DNA of 28,302 bases, taken from positions 1-28,302 of the forward strand of contig DATKGP010000005.1 in the NCBI GenBank assembly GCA_035510775.1. The letters run 5' to 3'. The notes beneath the pieces were generated by a model. That model saw only the letters and a program-made list of their open reading frames with translations, was not told where the DNA came from and ran no database searches. Shown piece by piece: positions 22,420-28,302 of the stretch. This DNA is from DATKGP01 sp035510775 (GTDB taxonomy: Bacteria; Patescibacteriota; UBA1384; 2-12-FULL-50-11). Each line of letters starts with the position of its first letter. Position 1 is the stretch's first letter. Both the position numbers and the translations under genes were made by a program.

Positions 22420-23724
22420 ATGGAGGGAAAAATTTTCCGCCGGCGCAGTCGCGGTTTTACTCTGATTGAGTTGCTGATGGTAGTAACAATTATCGGGATT
22501 TTGGCAACGATGATTATCGTCTCGGTCATTGGAGTCCAAAAAAAAGCTCGCGACACCCAAGTAATTAGTGCCGCCAGAAACATCGCCTCGGTCATGGCTC
22601 AATATCAGATAGATCGGAACCATTACCCGATTGCCTCCGAGCTTGGAGTCAGCGATTTAGCCTTGTCGTCCGGTGTTTATTTAAATAACAGCGGTTTTAT
22701 TAATCTGATTTTTCCGGCCTATCTAAAAACCACTAGCATTTTAACGATTTCTGCCGCCGGAGGAGCCAAATACACCTCCAAAAACAACGGCTCGTCGTAC
22801 GCTATCGCCTGGCCACTCGAGCAAACACCAAGTAGCTACGTTACTTTGGGCAACGGTTTTTACCCAGACTTTGGTGGTCTGGTAAACATTCCAGCCTTCA
22901 GCACCGGTCAGGCTCTGCAGCTTCCCGGTAACCCGACAACCGCCTACGCTCATTACTTTACCGACCTCTCTGCCAACCAGCCACCGGTGTTTAATTTTGC
23001 CAACACCACCGCCTTTCCTACCCGCAGCTTTACGCTGTCGGTTTGGATAAACCCCGCCAGCTCTGGCGGCTGTACCCAAGTTGGGCCGAACGACTGCGGC
23101 ATTATTGGTTACACACCAGGAGTCGGTGTTAGCTTTCGCTCGCCCAGTATCTTAATGAAAAACCCGACGACTGTTGATGTTGGCGCCGGCGACGGCACCG
23201 CCTGGCAGCACATTACTGGTATGGTAGCGGCAGGCGCCTGGAGTAATGTAATACTGCGGTACGATCACAACACCCCAGAAATGTCCTTGTATATTAACGG
23301 CGTTAAACAAACTACAAAGATAACAACGCAAGTTTGGGTTGAAGACGTTGGCTCGACCGACTATTTTATAGGTTCAGTGATGAATGCCGGGTTTAGTAAC
23401 AGATTTAAGGGCTCGATTGACGACCCCAGGGTTTATAATCGCGCCCTAAGCACTTCTGATATTGCCACGCTCTACAGCGGCGGACTCGGTACCGACGGCT
23501 CGCCAAGCGAAAGCGGTCTTGTCTGTGGCTGGAAACTTGACGGTACCACCAACAACTATTCAACCAACACTTTCGGCTCGCCGCCAGGAACTTGCGTCAA
23601 CGAGGCCGACCATACTCCAGATCCGCTTACTTATGCCACTGGCCCAATCTCAACTTCCAGCCTGACCGGTGTGCAAATCGGCAGCACTAACCCCGGCGGC
23701 GCCTATATAACCTTCGGGCAGTAG
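22420..23724 (+). CDS. Type IV prepilin-like protein fused to a LamG domain
   Basis: The protein has 434 residues. A short basic leader ends R-R-R-S-R-G12, followed by F13-T-L-I-E17-L-L and a hydrophobic helix to about 36. This is the class III signal cut by prepilin peptidase after G12, with the E5 needed for assembly. Residues of about 40-70 continue the pilin helix. The large C-terminal part (about 165-355) is a LamG/concanavalin-like fold, ending in 'FKGSIDDPRVYNRALSTSDIATLYSGG', very like the LamG in the giant protein. Normal pilins are 130-180 residues, so this is a minor pilin or pseudopilin with a binding head, perhaps for carbohydrate at a pilus tip. No pilus assembly genes are in the window. 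Only one base separates it from murB. Confidence 0.9.
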   Translation: MEGKIFRRRSRGFTLIELLMVVTIIGILATMIIVSVIGVQKKARDTQVISAARNIASVMAQYQIDRNHYPIASELGVSDLALSSGVYLNNSGFINLIFPAYLKTTSILTISAAGGAKYTSKNNGSSYAIAWPLEQTPSSYVTLGNGFYPDFGGLVNIPAFSTGQALQLPGNPTTAYAHYFTDLSANQPPVFNFANTTAFPTRSFTLSVWINPASSGGCTQVGPNDCGIIGYTPGVGVSFRSPSILMKNPTTVDVGAGDGTAWQHITGMVAAGAWSNVILRYDHNTPEMSLYINGVKQTTKITTQVWVEDVGSTDYFIGSVMNAGFSNRFKGSIDDPRVYNRALSTSDIATLYSGGLGTDGSPSESGLVCGWKLDGTTNNYSTNTFGSPPGTCVNEADHTPDPLTYATGPISTSSLTGVQIGSTNPGGAYITFGQ

Positions 23725-23725
23725 G

Positions 23726-24661
23726 ATGCCTGATATCAAAGAAAATATCAGCTTGGCCGAGTTGACGACTTTTCAAGCCGGCGGAATGGCTCGGTATTTT
23801 GCAGAGGTTAGTTCGGAGGCAGAGGCTCTGGCAGCGATGGATTTTGCTCGCACCCACCAGCTGCCGATTTTTATTTTGGCCGGGGGCAGTAATTTAATTG
23901 TCTCAACAAAAGGTTTTCCTGGTTTAGTAATAAAGCCAAGCTTCACCGAACTGGTAATTGAAGAAGAAAAAGTTCGGGCTGGTGCCTCGGTGACGATGAA
24001 GGAATTAGTCGACCAAACCATTGCGGCCAATCTAGCTGGTTTGGAATGGGCTGGCGGTCTGCCGGGCAGTTTTGGCGGAGCGATCCGCGGCAACGCTGGT
24101 TGTTTTGGCGCAGAGATGAAGGATATTGTTTCGACTGTCACTAGTCTCGACCTTCATCGAGGCAAAAAAATTACTCGCGAGAATTCGCAGTGCCAGTTTG
24201 TTTACCGTGGCAGCATTTTTAAGCAAACCAAGAATGAGCTGATACTTTCGGCGACAATGACGCTAACCCACGGCGATGGCGGTGAACTCCGTAAAATTGC
24301 CGACAGCCATATCGGCTATCGGCAGGAAAAACACCCGATGGAGCATCCGAGTGCCGGCTCGATTTTCAAGAACGTCCCGGTGGAAAAAATCACCAAAGAT
24401 GTTTTGGCGCATTTCCAGAGCGTGGTAAAAACCGATCCTTTTCCCGTGGTGCCGGCGGCGGCGATCATCGCCGAGGCTGATGTCAAGCGTTTAAAAATTG
24501 GCGGGGCGGCTCTGTCCGACAAGCACACCAACTACATTGTTAATTTGGGCGGGGCGACTGGCGAGGATATCGTCGCGGTCATTGAGGCAATTAAAACGGC
24601 AGTCAAAAACAAGTTTCGTATTTCTTTGGAGGTGGAGCCGGAATTAGTCGGCTTTGACTGA
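23726..24661 (+). CDS. murB: UDP-N-acetylenolpyruvoylglucosamine reductase
   Basis: The protein has 311 residues. It is a cytoplasmic FAD enzyme that reduces UDP-GlcNAc-enolpyruvate with NADPH to UDP-MurNAc, the second committed step of peptidoglycan synthesis. The FAD-binding region is seen as 'ILAGGSNLIVS' and 'GLPGSFGGAIRGNAGCFG' (111-128). 'YRGSIFK' gives Y160 and R161. The proton-donor serine is S212 in PSAGSIFKN, and the C-terminal catalytic glutamate lies in LEVEPE (301-306). The length fits the short (type II) MurB class. It begins one base after the prepilin stop, so it is almost certainly cotranscribed with it. It shows that the organism makes its own peptidoglycan precursor. It ends in TGA, with no conserved sequence after it. 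Confidence 0.97.
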   Translation: MPDIKENISLAELTTFQAGGMARYFAEVSSEAEALAAMDFARTHQLPIFILAGGSNLIVSTKGFPGLVIKPSFTELVIEEEKVRAGASVTMKELVDQTIAANLAGLEWAGGLPGSFGGAIRGNAGCFGAEMKDIVSTVTSLDLHRGKKITRENSQCQFVYRGSIFKQTKNELILSATMTLTHGDGGELRKIADSHIGYRQEKHPMEHPSAGSIFKNVPVEKITKDVLAHFQSVVKTDPFPVVPAAAIIAEADVKRLKIGGAALSDKHTNYIVNLGGATGEDIVAVIEAIKTAVKNKFRISLEVEPELVGFD

Positions 24662-24664
24662 ACT

Positions 24665-24693
24665 TTGCCCCGGATCTGTTTCTCTAGTACGAT
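24665..24693 (+). promoter_or_regulatory. Putative promoter of the YdjM-like gene
   Basis: TTGCCC (24665-24670) and TACGAT (24688-24693) are spaced by 17 bases, and six bases then lead to the ATG at 24700. The spacing to the start codon is identical to that at clpP. Confidence 0.5.
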
Positions 24694-24699
24694 TAAAAT

Positions 24700-25212
24700 A
24701 TGTTGATTATTCCCCATGTCTTGTTGGGCGCAGCCCTGGGGTCGGAGGTCGGCAATGTTCCTGGCCAGGCGGCGGTTGCTTTCGGTGTCGGTTGGGCTTC
24801 GCACTATGTTTTGGACGCCTTGCCGCACTGGGAGCGCCTCTACGGTCGTCGCAGCAATTTTAAGATTAATAGCGGTGAAAAATGGCCAGTTCACATCTGG
24901 TACCAAGGACTGGTTGACGCCGTTCTGGCAATTTTGATACTGGGCATGGCTTTGTATTTTCGGGGAAGTCTGACGAGTTTTGAAATCTCGCCGATATTTT
25001 GGGGGGCAGTCGGGGCGATGATGCCGGACCTACTCGACAATATGCCGTTTTGGAATAAATATCTCCACCAGTTCAAAATCTTTCAGTGGCATTACAAATT
25101 TCATGTCTTCAGCCATATTACCGAGGAGCAAACCGAAAAGTTTCCTGAATATGTCGGCTTGTTGACCCAGCTAATTATTATCGGCGGCTCGCTCTGGCTG
25201 CTTTTGAAGTAA
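24700..25212 (+). CDS. YdjM/DUF457-like membrane-bound putative metal-dependent hydrolase
   Basis: The protein has 170 residues. The N-terminus 'HVLLGAALGS' and the 'GWASHYVLDALPHW' segment give H6, H35, D39 and H43. Further possible metal ligands follow: H65, D110 and D113 in MMPDLLD, H131, H135 and H139. Hydrophobic helices lie at about 70-87 and 153-169. This His/Asp pattern with membrane helices is typical of the YdjM-type putative membrane-bound metal-dependent hydrolases, whose substrates are mostly unknown. A promoter-like pair precedes it, and the next gene starts immediately at its stop codon. The family call rests on motifs only. Confidence 0.6.
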   Translation: MLIIPHVLLGAALGSEVGNVPGQAAVAFGVGWASHYVLDALPHWERLYGRRSNFKINSGEKWPVHIWYQGLVDAVLAILILGMALYFRGSLTSFEISPIFWGAVGAMMPDLLDNMPFWNKYLHQFKIFQWHYKFHVFSHITEEQTEKFPEYVGLLTQLIIIGGSLWLLLK

Positions 25213-25416
25213 ATGGCTATCCTTTTGAAGATTATCGTGGCGATTCTAGGAGTTGGAGCCGGCACCTATGCCTTAACTCATAACTACCAGCTAACTCGGC
25301 TGTTTGGCTACAACGATTACGCCGAAAGGTATCTAGGTACCGGCGGAACGTATTCAATGTGGAAACTCATCGGGGTAGTTCTAATCATCGCCGCGGTTGT
25401 ATATCTGTTTCGCTAG
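25213..25416 (+). CDS. Small two-helix membrane protein, function unknown
   Basis: The protein has 67 residues. Its ATG follows the TAA of the upstream gene with no gap, so it is translationally coupled. Two hydrophobic helices (about 3-20 and 49-66) flank a polar loop containing 'LTRLFGYNDYAERYLGTGGTYSMWK'-type sequence, here described in pieces: an L-F-G-Y turn, an acidic/basic A-E-R-Y, and a G-T-G-G-T-Y loop. The conserved-looking loop argues for a real gene. I do not recognise a named family. Confidence 0.7.
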   Translation: MAILLKIIVAILGVGAGTYALTHNYQLTRLFGYNDYAERYLGTGGTYSMWKLIGVVLIIAAVVYLFR

Positions 25417-25433
25417 GCGAAAATCTGGTAAAA

Positions 25434-27164
25434 TTAACTGGTTCGTGACGTAATGGGCTGGTAGCTCAACTGGGTCGCAACGCTAATGAGAAGCCAACTG
25501 CTTGGCTTCGAAACGTTGCGACGGGCGAGGCTCTGTCGAACTTTCGACAGCCGCGCCCCGGAAGAGCGCCGCACATGCCGCACATATTGATAAATGGGCT
25601 CGTAGTTCAATGGTAGAATGCTACTTTTGCATAGTAGAGGTTGTGGGTTCGATTCCCACCGGGTCCACCATTTCAGATTTGCCGAAGAAGTTGCCTCGGG
25701 GCGTCGCCCCTCGGCATTGGTTTCCGCCAAGAAATTCCAGGGGGTTTTGAATTCCGCCAAAAGAATTCCCGCCGAAAGTCGGCGGTTCGAGCCGATGGAA
25801 ACAAGAAAATCTCTCATCCGTGAGGGATTTTCTTGTTTAGAGAGATTTTCGGCTTGGTTGGCCTCAATAATCCAGTTTCGCATGAGTTCGAGCCAATGAT
25901 TACCTTTCCGCTCAAAATCCGATAATTTCTCCTCAATCGTTTTCTTTTCCGCCATTAAAACATTCTTTTTCTCTTGATACTCGGCAAGTTCCAACGCTTC
26001 GCCAAGATACGCGTCTGTTAGCCGTTCTAGCCGCATTCTAATGGCGGAAATACTATCGCGGAGATTTTGAGCGAAAAGGTCTGATGAGTGGCGGGATTCT
26101 TTATTCTCATTTTCCAGTTTTGCCAAAAACTTTTCCCGCCACTCATCGGGCAAAAAAACTTTTTGACAAAGATTTTTCACTTGTTCAGTTAAAACTTCTT
26201 CCCGCAAAAAGCGGTTTTGCGAACACTTGCGGGTTTTGCTCTTGAAGGTGCAATGATAGTAGTGATATTTCAAACCACTCTTCTTTATTTTACGCTCCGC
26301 AGTTATCGCATACCCGCAGTCCCCGCAAGTCGCAAAACCGAGAAATTGAAAGTTTTTTGGTCCTCGCTTTTTGCGGGGTTTTCCATTCTGAACAAGTGCG
26401 TTTTGAATTTGGTCAAAAAGTTTTTTTGAAATCATTGGCTTATGCGAACCCTGATGCACCTCGCCACGATATTGAAAATGTCCGTAGTAGAAAGGATTAG
26501 TTAAAATATGTTCAATACTGGCGAGGTGCAAAGGTTTGCCCGTCTTGCCAACCAAGCCAAGAGAAAACATTTTGCGTTGAATTGCCGTGAGCGTATATTC
26601 GCCGGTAGCAAAAGCTCCTAACGCTTCTTTTACTTTGCCAAACGTCTTTTTGTCCGGCTCAATCGTTCGCAATCTCGGCTCGTTGAAATATCCGAGAGGG
26701 GCTTTTGCCGATAATTCACCACGGCGTATCTTTTGCCGAATACCGCGCAAAATGTTTTCTCTTAAATTGTCGGTGTAATACTTCGCTTGGCCGAAGGCGA
26801 CACTCAACATGAATTTGCCCTGCGGTGTCGCCTCGAACCAGAAGGTAGGGAATTTTAGCGCAACAATCTTTAGCGTGTCCACGAGATAAATTACTTTGCC
26901 GCCGTCAATACTATTTCTCGCTAGTCGGTCTGGATTCCACGCTAAAATTCCCTGTGCAGTGCCTTTTTCAATTTCGCCAAGCATTTCGTTGAAAATCTCG
27001 CGACCCGGCTCTTTGGCGGTCTTGGACTCATAAAACTCGCGTACCACAAATAAATTCTGCTGCTTGGCGAAATCGCGCAATTCGGTAAGTTGCGCCTCAA
27101 TAGACAACACCTGACGTTCTTCGTCTTCGCTAGATTTACGGCAGTAGATAAAATAGTTGGTCAT
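25434..27164 (-). CDS. Large serine recombinase / integrase, reading antisense through tRNA-Ala
   Basis: From the ATG at 27164 the frame gives 576 residues; a GTG at 27185 is less likely. The resolvase domain has catalytic S11 in 'YCRKSSEDEERQ', the 'AWNPDRLARN' arginines and 'GKFMLSVAFGQAKYYTDNLRENILRG'. The recombinase domain has 'KAPLGYFN'. A zinc ribbon has C-G-D-C and a later C..C pair, and a coiled coil follows. Serine integrases cut and rejoin att sites for integration and excision. The natural end of the family is the 'SIGSNRRL..FKTPWNFLAE' stretch, encoded near 25789-25720. Beyond it the frame lacks a stop and translates the antisense strand of tRNA-Ala ('WWTRWESNPQPLLCKSS') to 25434. 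This tail is probably an artefact of integration at the tRNA. Confidence 0.85.
   Translation of the reverse strand: MTNYFIYCRKSSEDEERQVLSIEAQLTELRDFAKQQNLFVVREFYESKTAKEPGREIFNEMLGEIEKGTAQGILAWNPDRLARNSIDGGKVIYLVDTLKIVALKFPTFWFEATPQGKFMLSVAFGQAKYYTDNLRENILRGIRQKIRRGELSAKAPLGYFNEPRLRTIEPDKKTFGKVKEALGAFATGEYTLTAIQRKMFSLGLVGKTGKPLHLASIEHILTNPFYYGHFQYRGEVHQGSHKPMISKKLFDQIQNALVQNGKPRKKRGPKNFQFLGFATCGDCGYAITAERKIKKSGLKYHYYHCTFKSKTRKCSQNRFLREEVLTEQVKNLCQKVFLPDEWREKFLAKLENENKESRHSSDLFAQNLRDSISAIRMRLERLTDAYLGEALELAEYQEKKNVLMAEKKTIEEKLSDFERKGNHWLELMRNWIIEANQAENLSKQENPSRMRDFLVSIGSNRRLSAGILLAEFKTPWNFLAETNAEGRRPEATSSANLKWWTRWESNPQPLLCKSSILPLNYEPIYQYVRHVRRSSGARLSKVRQSLARRNVSKPSSWLLISVATQLSYQPITSRTS
25455..25549 (+). 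other. tRNA-like 5' fragment followed by nested hairpins
   Basis: GGGCTGGTAGCTCAACTGG (25455-25473) looks like the acceptor/D-arm half of a tRNA and resembles the start of the nearby tRNA-Ala. Instead of continuing as a tRNA it runs into a nested hairpin. GTCGCAACG (25474-25482) pairs with CGTTGCGAC (25514-25522), and GAAGCCAA (25490-25497) with TTGGCTTC (25502-25509). A third hairpin TGTCGAA-ct-TTCGACA lies at 25534-25549. Confidence 0.55.
25596..25670 (+). tRNA. tRNA-Ala (TGC), CCA encoded
   Basis: The acceptor stem GGGCTCG/CGGGTCC has two G-U pairs. The D-arm is GTTC..GAAT, the anticodon stem CTACT/AGTAG with loop TTTGCAT (anticodon TGC), and the T-stem GTGGG/CCCAC with loop TTCGATT. The discriminator A is followed by an encoded CCA, unlike the tRNA-Ile here. 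A serine recombinase gene abuts its 3' end in the opposite direction. Confidence 0.96.
25724..25789 (-). repeat. Left copy of a 66-bp recombinase-end inverted repeat
   Basis: The segment is 53/66 identical to the reverse complement of 27262-27327. This copy encodes the conserved C-terminal end of the intact recombinase. Confidence 0.8.
25800..25837. repeat. 17-bp-stem hairpin inside the recombinase gene
   Basis: AACAAGAAAATCTCTCA (25800-25816), loop TCCG, TGAGGGATTTTCTTGTT (25821-25837), with one G-T pair. It lies near the 3' end of the recombinase coding sequence, just before the region coding for its conserved C-terminus. Confidence 0.75.
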
Positions 27165-27261
27165 AGAATTGCGCGAAAAAGGCACTGCACCTTACACCGA
27201 CAATTTCTAATCTCATTGTATCGGCTATTGCGGCTTGTGCGCAATCTGCGCCACTGCACAG

Positions 27262-27443
27262 CGAACCGCCGCCTTGCGGCGGGAGTGCTTTCTTCGGATT
27301 TCAAAATGCCTTGGCAATTCTTGGCGGGAATCCCACTCATCGCCCGCGCCGAAGGCGCGGGCGGGGTGAATTCGGAAACGAATTCGATAATGTGGTCATT
27401 GTACCAAAAAGTTCGGACTTACTTCAAACAACACCCGGACTAA
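27262..27443 (+). pseudogene. Remnant of a second recombinase C-terminus, inverted
   Basis: On the plus strand, 27262-27330 encodes 'NRRLAAGVLSSDFKMPWQFLAG', clearly homologous to 'NRRLSAGILLAEFKTPWNFLAE' at the end of the intact recombinase on the other strand. Nothing upstream of 27262 on the plus strand resembles the rest of a recombinase, so only the extreme 3' end survives. The frame continues without a stop to 27443, but that tail is not conserved in any way I can see. Several differences are silent (CGA/CGC) or conservative (I/V, S/A), so this descends from a related coding sequence, not a recent copy. Confidence 0.7.
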
Positions 27444-27774
27444 CATCTCGCACCTCGCAGAGCCTCGGCGCTCGCCCCGCTCGCGGACTCGCGGGGCCGC
27501 CCTTCGCCTGCCGCTTCCTATGCATTTTTGTTTTGGCGGGGGAATGCATTGAAAATGGAATGGAGCGGCAGGGCTTGGGCGGGAACGGCTCAAATCTTCC
27601 CGCCTAACGGCTCACATGGGAAGAAATGAGCCGTTCAGATGCAAATACGAAAGGTGCCTCGCCAAACCAATTTTCAAAAGGAATGGCGAGGCTCAAAGTC
27701 TATGTGCTTGCCCACCCTCCCGCCGCGCACAAATCCCCGCTGTTTTGAAGAGAAATTATAAAACGGCGGGGATT
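27341..27774. ncRNA. Gene-free stretch of stacked hairpins, candidate structured RNA
   Basis: Within the 27186-27923 gap I see six strong inverted repeats in a row. They are CGCCCGCGCC/GGCGCGGGCG (27341-27363) and GAATTCG-GAAA-CGAATTC (27368-27385). A long multi-part helix follows: CGCCC 27498-27502 with GGGCG 27577-27581, CCTGCCGCT 27507-27515 with AGCGGCAGG 27564-27572, and ATGCATT 27520-27526 with AATGCAT 27543-27549. Next are AACGGCTCA 27584-27592 with TGAGCCGTT 27627-27635 enclosing CTTCCC/GGGAAG, then GCCTCGCCA 27656-27664 with TGGCGAGGC 27684-27692. Last is AATCCCCGC 27732-27740 with GCGGGGATT 27766-27774. Reading frames here lack any recognisable protein. The strand of a transcript, if any, is unknown. 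Confidence 0.5.
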
Positions 27775-27923
27775 GCTCCCTCTTTCAAACCAATCTACTT
27801 CACTCCGCACCCACTGCTGGTAATTACCACACGACTAACCCTTTCTGTATCTCTGAGGGCAACGTGGAGCCTCGTACAATGCTTTATGTCCTAACTAGGG
27901 TATGGGAATAGGAAACAAGACAC

Positions 27924-28302
27924 CTACTGCTCTAATCCACCCCACTCAACGAGCGTAAAACCTTTTCGAACCAGATGCGTCAATGTTTGCGGTTGTGGTA
28001 AAACATTTGGAACACTAGCAAGTGGTGACCAGTCAAGGAAGACACGAAACGCAGTATCAGGATTTGGTGTGACCTTCATCGGGATGAAAGCGTTCATTGT
28101 TGCAGTCTGAAAGAATGAAATGCGATAATACGGCATATCTTTCTTCAAGAGTTTTGGAATCCAATAGCTCGTCATGTCGGTACGCTCTTTCTCGCTTAGA
28201 CCCATGTCTGCTAATTTCTGAGTGAGGAACTCAGCGATATTTGCGCGGGCAACAACCCACCCTCCACTTGCTGTAGGATACGGAGTATTTACCTGCCTCC
28301 CT
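27924..28302 (-). CDS. Unnamed conserved protein, N-terminus beyond the window
   Basis: The frame is open to the right edge of the window and ends in TAG at 27924, giving at least 125 residues of the C-terminal part. It begins in the window with 'NTPYPTASGGWVVARANIAEFL'. It then has 'LGL'-type and 'YWIPKLL' segments, 'PYYRISFF', 'PNPDTAFRVFLDWSPL', and ends 'RKGFTLVEWGG'. The mix of conserved Trp, Tyr, Pro and 'EWGG' suggests a folded secreted or envelope enzyme-like domain seen widely as a hypothetical protein, but I cannot name a function. An internal ATG at 28205 exists, but the upstream sequence continues in the same style, so the true start lies outside. Confidence 0.7.
   Translation of the reverse strand, partial: GRQVNTPYPTASGGWVVARANIAEFLTQKLADMGLSEKERTDMTSYWIPKLLKKDMPYYRISFFQTATMNAFIPMKVTPNPDTAFRVFLDWSPLASVPNVLPQPQTLTHLVRKGFTLVEWGGLEQ

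Noticed and set aside
23726..24661. Alternative genetic code (UGA read as glycine, as in some CPR lineages)
   Set aside because: murB ends at a TGA exactly at the family's usual C-terminus and no conserved gene has an in-frame TGA.
25434..25720. The last ~95 residues of the recombinase frame as a real protein domain
   Set aside because: They are largely the antisense translation of tRNA-Ala (the familiar TRWESNPQP-type artefact) and of hairpins beside it.
27311..27607. Plus-strand frame of 98 residues
   Set aside because: It covers the recombinase remnant in the wrong frame and the GC-rich hairpins; no support as a gene.
27616..27894. Plus-strand frame of 92 residues
   Set aside because: It runs straight through strong hairpins, has unnatural composition and no recognisable motif; better explained as non-coding.

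Overview
The window looks like a chromosomal segment of a Patescibacteria (CPR) bacterium. The evidence is an ultra-large threonine/serine/asparagine-rich surface protein, several paralogous secreted proteins, a stand-alone 16S rRNA gene with very divergent V1-V2 and an intron encoding a LAGLIDADG endonuclease, a CPR-type 16S 900-region, and tight gene packing. The standard genetic code fits: TAA, TAG and TGA all act as stops, and murB ends in TGA. I could not assign a phylum within CPR from sequence alone.

Layout. (1) 25-7016, minus strand: a seven-gene operon of cell-surface proteins with gaps or overlaps of a few bases. It encodes three secreted proteins sharing an N-terminal beta domain. 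Two of these also share a C-terminal domain resembling Gram-positive WxL domains, and the third carries a dockerin instead. It also encodes two membrane-anchored DUF916-like proteins, one Ig-like protein with a transmembrane segment and coiled coil, and one membrane-anchored cohesin-like protein. (2) 7124-8889: clpP and tig (trigger factor), tail to tail, their stop codons sharing a CTAG. (3) 8987-18370: one 3127-residue repeat protein whose last 166 residues are the same WxL-like domain found in the operon. (4) 18432-18791: a four-helix-bundle gene bracketed by a perfect 17-bp inverted repeat. (5) 18854-21481: a self-contained 16S transcription unit with promoter, leader/trailer processing stem, group I intron and end hairpin. 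(6) 21647-25670: tRNA-Ile(GAT), a DedA/VTT membrane protein, a prepilin-LamG fusion, murB, a YdjM-like membrane protein, a small two-helix protein and tRNA-Ala(TGC), all on the plus strand. (7) 25434-28302: a serine recombinase abutting tRNA-Ala and reading antisense through it, an inverted scrap of a second recombinase, a gene-free stretch full of strong hairpins, and the 3' part of an unnamed conserved gene.

How it fits together. The surface operon and the giant protein appear to form one cell-envelope system: secreted proteins sharing a C-terminal domain, membrane proteins that could hold them, and a separate cohesin/dockerin pair. The order 16S, tRNA-Ile(GAT), tRNA-Ala(TGC) is that of a classic rRNA operon, but here it is pulled apart by protein genes and a mobile element. 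Several genes have a -10-like hexamer only 6-7 bases before the start codon, suggesting leaderless mRNAs.
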